NCBI GenBank assembly: GCA_041743975.1
Contig: JBGTLT010000096.1
Coordinates: forward strand, 1-10,817
Source of the DNA: JTS-RE37 sp041743975
Lineage (GTDB): Bacteria > Bacteroidota > Bacteroidia > Flavobacteriales > Flavobacteriaceae
Length of the DNA: 10,817 nt
Direction: 5' to 3'
A program made the translations under genes and the position numbers. The notes beneath the pieces are model-generated. The model was not told the DNA's origin. It did no database searches and worked only from the letters and a program-made list of their open reading frames with translations. Positions 1 through 6,313 of the stretch are shown piece by piece (positions within the stretch are counted from its first letter, which is position 1; each line of letters opens with the position of its first letter).

Positions 1-57
1 ACAGTGCCCGGCAAGGCAACTTACGGGCAGACGCGGTGACCTACGAAATAGCTCCAA
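1..57. other. Upstream flank, probable tail of a preceding gene (frame unresolved)
   Basis: This is too short to identify a product. On the plus strand, frame 1 is open to a TGA at 37-39 and frame 2 is open to a TGA at 59-61 that would overlap the ATG at 58 in the ATGA arrangement typical of translational coupling. Frame 3 stays open well into the next gene and is less plausible. Frame 1 has the highest G/C at third codon positions, which weakly favours it, but none of the short peptides is recognisable. No Bacteroidota promoter motif is visible here, so the dehydrogenase downstream is probably co-transcribed with something upstream of the window. Confidence 0.25.
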
Positions 58-1068
58 ATGAAAAATATCAATATTGGGATCAACGGGTTCGGAAGGATTG
101 GGCGTACACTGTTCCGGTTATTGCAAGACCAGCCCCATATCACCGTTACAGCCATCAATGACCTGGCAGACAGCAGAACCCTGGCCCACCTGCTTAAATA
201 CGATAGCATACATGGTGTTTTCAAGGGCGATGTACGCCACACGGACCACGGATTGCTCGTTCATAATGTGGCGGTCGCCCTGCTGAATATACCACACCCC
301 AGGAACATTCCCTGGGCAGATTACAAGGTGGATATCGTGGTGGAAGCTACCGGTAAAATAAAGGCTGCCAGCGACCTGAACTTCCATTTGGTGAATGGTG
401 CTAAAAAAGTGATCCTCACTTCTCCCCCCATAGAAGATTCCATTAAAATGATCGTAATGGGCGTAAATGAAGGTATTTTAAACAAGGAGGACCACATAAT
501 ATCCAACGCCTCCTGCACCACCAATAATGCGGCTCCCATGATCAAGGTGATGGATGATTATTTTGGGGTTGAGCAGGCCTATATTACCACGGTACATTCC
601 TATACCTCCGATCAAAGCCTTCATGACAGCCCGCATAGGGATCTGAGGAGGGCCCGGGCAGCCTCACAGTCCATCGTACCCACCACAACAGGTGCGGCAA
701 AGGCGCTCACCCGTATATTTCCCCACCTGTCCAGTGCCATAGGGGGCTGTGGTATCAGGGTCCCCGTTCCCAACGGTTCCCTGTCAGACATCACCCTGAA
801 TGTAAAAAAAGCTACCTCCATACCAGAAATAAATGATATTTTTAACAGCATTTCCCGGAATGAGTTAAAAAACATACTGAATTACACGGAAGACCCAATA
901 GTTTCTATAGATATAAACAATAGTTGTTTTTCCTGTACGTTTGATTCTCTGATGACTTCCGTTATTGGAAAGATGGTTAAGATCATTGGATGGTATGATA
1001 ACGAAACAGGGTATTGCTGCCGGATTATAGATGTTATAAACCTATTGATCATAAAAAGATACGTTTGA
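58..1068 (+). CDS. gap: Type I glyceraldehyde-3-phosphate dehydrogenase (paralogue)
   Basis: This cytoplasmic enzyme of glycolysis/gluconeogenesis oxidises and phosphorylates glyceraldehyde 3-phosphate to 1,3-bisphosphoglycerate with NAD(P). Its 336 residues are normal for the family. The N-terminal Rossmann motif INGFGRIGR is at 8-16, and NDL (34-36) carries the Asp typical of NAD-binding forms. The catalytic loop ASCTTN places the nucleophile at Cys153, with the paired His at 180. The family blocks HRDLRRARAAS, TTTGAAKAL and WYDNETGY follow. At the pair equivalent to Leu187-Pro188 of the Bacillus stearothermophilus enzyme I see Ser191-Pro192, so cofactor preference is not certain. The ATG at 58 gives the canonical N-terminus. 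The last 80 codons are visibly AT-richer than the rest. Many flavobacteria have two gap genes; the divergence here (NNAAP after the active site, NETGY near the end) suggests the accessory copy. The family is certain; which paralogue it is remains inferred. Confidence 0.95.
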   Translation: MKNINIGINGFGRIGRTLFRLLQDQPHITVTAINDLADSRTLAHLLKYDSIHGVFKGDVRHTDHGLLVHNVAVALLNIPHPRNIPWADYKVDIVVEATGKIKAASDLNFHLVNGAKKVILTSPPIEDSIKMIVMGVNEGILNKEDHIISNASCTTNNAAPMIKVMDDYFGVEQAYITTVHSYTSDQSLHDSPHRDLRRARAASQSIVPTTTGAAKALTRIFPHLSSAIGGCGIRVPVPNGSLSDITLNVKKATSIPEINDIFNSISRNELKNILNYTEDPIVSIDINNSCFSCTFDSLMTSVIGKMVKIIGWYDNETGYCCRIIDVINLLIIKRYV

Positions 1069-3287
1069 GAGGCATTACCAAACATTCCGGAATTAGAGCC
1101 TGGCTTTTTGTCCTGGCCCTGACCGCTATGGTGCCCGGCCTCGTGGCCCAGGATACCCTGAAGCAAAACCGGACGGTGGAATCCTATATCAATGAGAGCA
1201 GGGTTTTTAAAAATGAGAACCAAATAGAGAAGGCCCTTGAAGCGCTTGATAAAGCCGCTGCAGCAGCCGAAGAAAATGAAAACGTAAAAGGACTGGTGGA
1301 TTGTTTCCATGCCTTCGCCCTCCTGAACCTGGAACTCGACAATAAAGACAGGTCTATCTTTTACTGGGACCGGTCTACAGTACTCCTGAACGGGCTCGAA
1401 TATCCACACGGCCACGCTATCCACAAATTCATTGAGGCCTTACTGCTGTATAACAGCGGAAATAATTTTATGGCTATTTATGTGTTGAATGAGGCCAAAG
1501 CCCTGAGCAATGACAGGAACCTGCTGAATAATATCCTGTTGCTTGAAGGTGATATTTATCTCAGTATCGAGAAATATGAAAGTGCGAGCACCAATTTCAA
1601 TTCCCTCCTCGCCAATTCGGACCTCTTTGAAAAGGAATATTTAATGACCAAAGCCTACCTGGGCCTGGGCAGGCTTAATTTTAAACAGGGAAACTATGCG
1701 GAGAGCGTTGAAAATAGCCAGAATGCACTTTCCCTCGCCAAGACCTATAAATTTATCCGGGAAATCATTGAAGCCAACCAACAGCTGGTAAATACCTTCG
1801 AAATGATGAAGCGATATGACCAGTCATTGGTCTATAGCCAGAACCTGCTGCATCTGAAGGATTCCCTTTTTACAATCGAAAAGGTCGAGACAGAGGTCAA
1901 AACGGCAGATCGGATCCAGTTTGAGATGATGACGGAAGTGATCCGCAAACAAGACGAAAAAATTGAAGAATTAAATGCCAACGTCAACCGGTCCGAGATC
2001 ACGGCAATACTGACTTCCGCCTTTCTGACCATCATATCCCTGCTGGCCGTTTCCCTGTACCGGAACAACCAGATCAAATTGAAGACCAACGACCTGTTAC
2101 AAACCAAGAACAGGGAACTTCAGGCGGCAAGGGATGCAGCAGTGCAGGCCATGGAGGCCAAGACCAACTTTTTGTCCACTGTCAGCCATGAACTCAGGAC
2201 CCCCCTGTATGCCGTAACCGGACTTACGCACCTGCTCCTGGAGGAAAACCCCAGTGAAAACCAGAAGGATCACCTGAAATCCCTCAAGTTTTCAGGGGAT
2301 TACCTTTTGAATTTTATAAATGACATCCTGCAGATAAACAAGATCGATGCAGATAAACTGGAACCCTTAGCCATTGAATTCAGCCTGAAAAAAGTACTCA
2401 CAGAAGTAATCAACTCCCTGCAACAGACCGCCAAAGAAAACAAAACAACGTTGATACTCAATTATGACAACCATATCCCGGGCCACCTGATGAGCGATCC
2501 GCTAAAGCTGTCCCAGGTATTCATGAATTTAATAGGCAATGCCCTTAAGTTCACCAGACAAGGGGAGGTTGTTGTCACAGCCAGGCTACAGGAAAAGGTG
2601 GAGGAGGATGTAATCATCTATTTTGAGGTCAAGGACAATGGAATCGGGATTTCCATGGATCAGCAGGAAAATATATTTGACAGTTTTGAGCAGGGATCCG
2701 TGCAGATCAACAGGGAATATGGCGGCACCGGTTTAGGGCTCACGATCGTGAAGAGCCTTTTGGGGTTATTCGACAGTAAGATTTACCTTAAAAGTGAACT
2801 TGGGAAAGGCAGTACCTTCTACTTTGAGCTCAACCTCAAAAGCAAGACCAGCCTTGTGGATGATATCCCATTTGAACTCAAGCACAAAGAATATGAACTT
2901 GCCGGGCTCTTCCTCCTGGTGGTGGAAGACAATAAGATCAACCAGGTGATCACCAGCAAAATGCTGAGCAAAAAAGATATACGTTGCGATATAGCCAGCA
3001 ATGGTACGGAAGCCATAGACCTTACCAGAAAGAACGATTATGATGGCATCCTCATGGATATCCACATGCCGGGGATCAGCGGGGTGGAGGCCACCATACA
3101 GATACGCAAATTTGACAAGAATATCCCCATTATTGCATTAACAGCCATTTCATTGGACGATAGCCTGGAAAATTTCTATGCGGCAGGCTGCAATGATGTG
3201 GTGACCAAACCCTTCAAACCGGAGGTATTCTACCAAAAAATCGGGGAAAATATTATGGAGCACAAACTTAATAAATCTGCATCATAG
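1065..3287 (+). CDS. TPR-containing hybrid sensor histidine kinase/response regulator
   Basis: A membrane-bound two-component sensor of about 740 residues. With a TTG start at 1065 the order is: signal peptide (about 1-28, basic then hydrophobic, ending near VAQ); an alpha-helical region with TPR-like repeats (about 33-285), presumably periplasmic; a coiled linker; a membrane span (about 312-333); a second coiled coil; HisKA with the H-box SHELRTP and phospho-His at 375; HATPase with N-box (N488 and N492), DNGIGIS from D524 and GGTGLGL from G553; then a receiver domain with phospho-Asp at 665 (LMDIHMP) and Lys715 (TKPF). There is no HPt or DNA-binding domain, so output must pass to a partner encoded elsewhere. 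No ATG precedes the signal peptide. TTG at 1065 overlaps the gap stop (TTGA); TTG at 1014 would add 17 residues, and ATG at 1128 would destroy the signal peptide. The signal sensed cannot be deduced. Confidence 0.92.
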   Translation: MRGITKHSGIRAWLFVLALTAMVPGLVAQDTLKQNRTVESYINESRVFKNENQIEKALEALDKAAAAAEENENVKGLVDCFHAFALLNLELDNKDRSIFYWDRSTVLLNGLEYPHGHAIHKFIEALLLYNSGNNFMAIYVLNEAKALSNDRNLLNNILLLEGDIYLSIEKYESASTNFNSLLANSDLFEKEYLMTKAYLGLGRLNFKQGNYAESVENSQNALSLAKTYKFIREIIEANQQLVNTFEMMKRYDQSLVYSQNLLHLKDSLFTIEKVETEVKTADRIQFEMMTEVIRKQDEKIEELNANVNRSEITAILTSAFLTIISLLAVSLYRNNQIKLKTNDLLQTKNRELQAARDAAVQAMEAKTNFLSTVSHELRTPLYAVTGLTHLLLEENPSENQKDHLKSLKFSGDYLLNFINDILQINKIDADKLEPLAIEFSLKKVLTEVINSLQQTAKENKTTLILNYDNHIPGHLMSDPLKLSQVFMNLIGNALKFTRQGEVVVTARLQEKVEEDVIIYFEVKDNGIGISMDQQENIFDSFEQGSVQINREYGGTGLGLTIVKSLLGLFDSKIYLKSELGKGSTFYFELNLKSKTSLVDDIPFELKHKEYELAGLFLLVVEDNKINQVITSKMLSKKDIRCDIASNGTEAIDLTRKNDYDGILMDIHMPGISGVEATIQIRKFDKNIPIIALTAISLDDSLENFYAAGCNDVVTKPFKPEVFYQKIGENIMEHKLNKSAS

Positions 3288-4274
3288 GGATGCCAGCCAC
3301 GCTTCCATCCTTGACAGCCCGTCAAAAAGGAAGCGGTGTCCTACCCGGATGTAATAGAGTCCGGGCACATTTCCCCTCAGTCGCATAAAATCCTTTTCCG
3401 TTGTGAGCACACATGGTTTACCCTTGAGGATTCCAACTTCCTTTTCATTGAAAATATGGTGGTCCCGGTAGGCCAGGTGCTCAAAATGAAACCCTTCCGC
3501 CTCCAGGTAAACCACCAGCGGTTTCGGGTCAGCTATCCCTGTAACCAGCGTTAGCTGCTTCGCTTTCAGTTCATGCAACGGCAGGTTTGCCTTAAGCCCT
3601 TTTGCCACGGTATCATATTCAAGGGAACTGAAGAGCACCGTTTGCCCCTCCCGGGGCCGCAATTTTCGGATTACCAATTGTCGCTCTTTCTCCCCGAAGT
3701 CTGCAGGGCATTTGGTCACCACGATCAGGTCTGCCCGCCGCGCTGCACTTTTACAATCGCGAAGCGAACCGGTTGGCAGATACCAGTCATCAGGATAGAG
3801 GTTGTGATAAGCCGTCAGGAGGATGGCCCCGGATGGGTTTACCTTCCGGTGCTGAAAAGCATCATCCAACAGGATGAGGCCGGGTCGTACCATTGTTTCC
3901 AGGGTGCTGATGCCCCGCTGCCTGTCTTCATCGACCACAACTGTGATATCGGGAAATGCCTGGCTCAACTGAAGGGGCTCGTCCCCTATTTCCGTTGCGG
4001 TGCTTTCCGGACTAGCCAATACGAAGCCCTTTGTTTTTCGCCCGTATCCCCTGCTTAAAACGGCCAGCTTGTGTGAATCCCGTAACAGGCTGATCAACAG
4101 GGCCACCATGGGGGTTTTCCCGGTGCCTCCAACACTGAGGTTGCCAACACTGATGGTGGGGGTTGCAAAGGTTTTGGAACTGAAAATACCGAGGTCGTAA
4201 CAAACATTGCGCAGGCAGACTACCAGGGCATACAATACCGAAAAAGGAAAAGCTATTTTTCTGAGCAGTTGCAT
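3282..4274 (-). CDS. lpxK: Tetraacyldisaccharide 4'-kinase
   Basis: LpxK phosphorylates the 4' position of the tetraacyldisaccharide 1-phosphate precursor using ATP, the sixth step of lipid A synthesis, at the inner face of the cytoplasmic membrane. Length is 330 residues, usual for the family. A hydrophobic N-terminal helix (about 8-25) is the expected membrane anchor. The P-loop GGTGKTP is at 49-55, preceded by the family block ISVGNLSV. Further family signatures are SRGYGRK (74-80), GDEP (97-100), DDAFQHR (137-143), GIADP (246-250), DHH (271-273) and TTEKDF (291-296). GDEP and DHH are thought to hold the catalytic acid/base residues described for the Aquifex enzyme. The start is ATG, complement of 4272-4274. 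The gene ends tail-to-tail with the kinase, with 6 nt overlapping and no obvious terminator between them, and is divergent from the Nif3-like gene with only 50 nt between. Confidence 0.96.
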   Translation of the reverse strand: MQLLRKIAFPFSVLYALVVCLRNVCYDLGIFSSKTFATPTISVGNLSVGGTGKTPMVALLISLLRDSHKLAVLSRGYGRKTKGFVLASPESTATEIGDEPLQLSQAFPDITVVVDEDRQRGISTLETMVRPGLILLDDAFQHRKVNPSGAILLTAYHNLYPDDWYLPTGSLRDCKSAARRADLIVVTKCPADFGEKERQLVIRKLRPREGQTVLFSSLEYDTVAKGLKANLPLHELKAKQLTLVTGIADPKPLVVYLEAEGFHFEHLAYRDHHIFNEKEVGILKGKPCVLTTEKDFMRLRGNVPGLYYIRVGHRFLFDGLSRMEAWLASL

Positions 4275-4296
4275 GAGTCACGAAATTATAATATTT

Positions 4297-4304
4297 TATC
4301 TTTG
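4297..4304 (+). promoter_or_regulatory. Candidate -7 element for the Nif3-like gene
   Basis: TATCTTTG matches the Bacteroidota -7 consensus TAnnTTTG and lies 20 nt before the ATG at 4325, giving a short leader. No TTG is present at the usual 17-23 nt upstream; the nearest is 25 nt away (4269-4271). On the opposite strand, TAATTTCG (complement of 4281-4288) is a one-mismatch match that could serve lpxK, but it would leave almost no leader. Confidence 0.45.
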
Positions 4305-4324
4305 GAACCCTTAAAACCAGCAAA

Positions 4325-5419
4325 ATGATTGTCAAAGAAGTCACGGATATCCTCGAAGAACTTGCCCCCCTGGGGGATGCGGAAGATTTTGACAATGTAG
4401 GGCTGCTGGTAGGGAACCAAAACCAGGAAGTCACCGGGATACTCGTAACGCTTGACACCCTGGAAAATGTAGTGGACGAAGCAGTTTCAAAGAACTGTAA
4501 CCTCATCGTGAGTTTCCATCCCATTATTTTTTCAGGATTAAAAAAAATTACCGGGGCCACCTATGTGGAACGGGTAGTGCTGAAGGCTATACAAGAGGGA
4601 ATCGCGATATACAGTATGCATACCGCGCTCGATAATTCATCCCGGGGGGTCAACGCCAAAATATGTGAGGTCCTCGGAATTACCGGTGCCGGGATCCTCA
4701 TCCCGAAAAAAGGCACCCTCAGGAAGCTGACCACCTATGTGCCGAAGGCAGCTGCCCGGGGGCTGTTGGATGCGCTGTTCGCAGCCGGCGCCGGATCCAT
4801 CGGCAATTACAGCAACTGCAGTTTTACATCCGAAGGCCTTGGAAGTTTTAAACCTGGAAGCGGGAGCAATCCCGTAGTCGGCAAAAAAGGGGAAATACAT
4901 TTTGAAGAAGAAACACAGGTACATATAACCTATCCCCTGGCAAAGGAAGCTTCCATCCTGGAGGCTTTGTTCCAAAACCATCCTTATGAAGAAGTGGCCT
5001 TTGAAACCTATGAGCTCCGGAATGCCCATCAGTACAGTGGGATGGGGATGGTGGGGATGCTCCACGAGCCGGTTACGGAAAAGGATTTCCTGGAGCTGCT
5101 AAAGGAACGGATGCACGCATCCGTCATCCGGCATTCCGTCCTTTTGGGAAAACAGGTGCAAAAAATTGCTGTCCTGGGCGGCAGCGGGGCCTTTGCCATA
5201 GGGGCTGCAAAGTCTGCCGGGGCTGATTTTTTCGTCACTTCCGATATCCGTTACCATCAGTTTTTTGAAGCGGAAGGGAAACTGGTAATAGCAGACCTTG
5301 GGCACTATGAAACTGAGCAGTTTACAAAAAACCTGCTGGTTGACTTTCTTACGAAAAAAATGCCTAATTTTGCAATCTCTTTATCCGAGAGTAAAACAAA
5401 TCCCATCAAGTATTTTTAA
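4325..5419 (+). CDS. Nif3-like dinuclear metal center hexameric protein
   Basis: A member of the NIF3/YbgI/DUF34 family, often annotated 'GTP cyclohydrolase 1 type 2', a function that is not well established across the family. Its 364 residues match the long form, in which the two metal-binding halves are separated by an inserted PII/CutA-like domain (about 130-235). Recognisable metal-site blocks are HPIIFSGLKKI (H65), MHTALDN (H99, D103) and, near the end, GHYETE (H327, E331). The normally paired His-His at 64-65 is Phe64-His65 here, so one ligand position appears altered. The next gene begins 2 nt after the stop, so the two are almost certainly one transcript. This pairing with a zinc-ribbon coiled-coil gene is, as far as I recall, common in Bacteroidota. 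The molecular role is uncertain. Confidence 0.93.
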   Translation: MIVKEVTDILEELAPLGDAEDFDNVGLLVGNQNQEVTGILVTLDTLENVVDEAVSKNCNLIVSFHPIIFSGLKKITGATYVERVVLKAIQEGIAIYSMHTALDNSSRGVNAKICEVLGITGAGILIPKKGTLRKLTTYVPKAAARGLLDALFAAGAGSIGNYSNCSFTSEGLGSFKPGSGSNPVVGKKGEIHFEEETQVHITYPLAKEASILEALFQNHPYEEVAFETYELRNAHQYSGMGMVGMLHEPVTEKDFLELLKERMHASVIRHSVLLGKQVQKIAVLGGSGAFAIGAAKSAGADFFVTSDIRYHQFFEAEGKLVIADLGHYETEQFTKNLLVDFLTKKMPNFAISLSESKTNPIKYF

Positions 5420-5421
5420 AT

Positions 5422-6201
5422 ATGGCTATAAAAACAGAAATAACGGTAGAGGAAAAGTTAAGGGCATTGTATGACCTGCAATTGATCGACTCCAGGGTTG
5501 ACGAAATCAGGAATGTTCGGGGCGAACTCCCATTGGAAGTCCAGGACCTGGAAGATGAAGTATTGGGCCTGAGAACCCGAATGGACAAGCTCAAAACTGA
5601 TTTGGAAACCGTAAATTACGAGATTACAGCCAAGAAAAACCTGATCGACGAATCAAAGGTCCTGATTAAGAAATATGCCGACCAGCAAAAAAATGTCCGG
5701 AACAGCAGGGAATTCAATTCCCTGGCCAAAGAAGTGGAATTCCAGGAACTGGAAATCCAGCTGGCAGAAAAAAATATAAAGGAATTCAAGGCGCAGATCG
5801 ACCAGAAAAAAGAGGTCATCGCCGAAACCAAGGAACGCTTAACGGAACGGGAGTCACACCTGAAACACAAGAAAAGCGAATTGGACGCCATCCTGTCCGA
5901 AACTGCAAAGGAGGAAAAGGAACTCCTTGCCAAATCGGAAAAATTTGAAAAACAAATCGAAGACCGCCTTATCCAGGCCTATAAACGGATACGGAACAAC
6001 GTAAAGAACGGATTGGCAGTGGTGCCTATTGAAAGGGGTGCTTCCGGTGGTTCTTTCTTTACCATTCCGCCACAGGTTCAGGTGGAGATAGCCTCCCGGA
6101 AAAAGATCATTACCGATGAACACAGCGGCCGAATCCTGGTCGATCCTATCCTGGCTGAAGAAGAACAGGAGAAGATGCACAAGTTGTTCTCAAAAATATA
6201 A
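5422..6201 (+). CDS. Coiled-coil protein of the C4 zinc-ribbon family, zinc ligands lost
   Basis: A 259-residue protein of the family usually annotated 'C4-type zinc ribbon domain protein': a long antiparallel coiled coil (about 10-190, very rich in Lys and Glu), then a small C-terminal domain. The C-terminal framework is intact: NGLAVVPIERGASGG, IPPQ (215-218), and GRILVDP (236-242). In typical homologues this region carries two CxxC pairs. Here the four positions are Ser208, Ser211, Asp232 and Ser235, with spacing unchanged, and the whole protein contains no cysteine. It therefore cannot bind zinc in the usual way. It is translated 2 nt after the Nif3-like gene and followed by a terminator, making a two-gene operon. 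The precise function is unknown; a link to nucleic acid or to the Nif3 protein is inference from gene context only. Confidence 0.9.
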   Translation: MAIKTEITVEEKLRALYDLQLIDSRVDEIRNVRGELPLEVQDLEDEVLGLRTRMDKLKTDLETVNYEITAKKNLIDESKVLIKKYADQQKNVRNSREFNSLAKEVEFQELEIQLAEKNIKEFKAQIDQKKEVIAETKERLTERESHLKHKKSELDAILSETAKEEKELLAKSEKFEKQIEDRLIQAYKRIRNNVKNGLAVVPIERGASGGSFFTIPPQVQVEIASRKKIITDEHSGRILVDPILAEEEQEKMHKLFSKI

Positions 6202-6203
6202 TT

Positions 6204-6254
6204 TCTCCTCACCCGAAACCGCTTAGGCGGTTTCGACCTCTCCAGAGGAGAGGT
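6204..6254. repeat. Palindromic REP-like intergenic element
   Basis: Three nested or overlapping inverted repeats lie directly after the zinc-ribbon-family gene. CGAAACCGC (6214-6222) pairs with GCGGTTTCG (6227-6235) around a TTAG loop. ACCTCTC (6236-6242) pairs with GAGAGGT (6248-6254). TCTCCTC (6204-6210) pairs with GAGGAGA (6245-6251), enclosing the first hairpin and excluding the second. There is no T-tract after it, so it is not a simple terminator. The layout (CTCTCC...GGAGAGG next to a GC-rich hairpin and CTCCTCACCC) resembles short repeats I recall scattered between genes in Bacteroidota genomes. Only one copy is in this window, so the repetitive nature is inferred. Confidence 0.55.
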
Positions 6255-6276
6255 AGCCCGGGGAATTCTTTTGATT

Positions 6277-6313
6277 AAAGGCCCTGTACCATTTGGTACG
6301 CGGCCTTTTTTTT
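6277..6313 (+). terminator. Rho-independent terminator after the Nif3-like/zinc-ribbon-family operon
   Basis: AAAGGCC (6277-6283) pairs with GGCCTTT (6302-6308), and GTACC (6286-6290) with GGTAC (6295-6299), around a small loop. The right arm runs into an eight-T tract (6306-6313). On the minus strand the hairpin is followed by only TTTAATC, so it would be a weaker terminator for kmo, whose stop codon lies at 6312-6314. Confidence 0.8.

Noticed and set aside
882..1424. A 180-codon minus-strand frame across the gap-kinase junction
   Set aside because: It overlaps two confident genes and its product shows no motif; it is expected by chance opposite biased codons.
3573..4058. A 161-codon plus-strand frame antisense to lpxK
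   Set aside because: It lies wholly inside a well-conserved lpxK and has no family resemblance or upstream signal.
4012..4560. A 182-codon minus-strand frame spanning the lpxK-Nif3 divergent region
   Set aside because: It overlaps the start regions of two clearly identified genes in the wrong frames and runs through the intergenic promoter; the product is low-complexity Ser/Thr/Pro-rich sequence.
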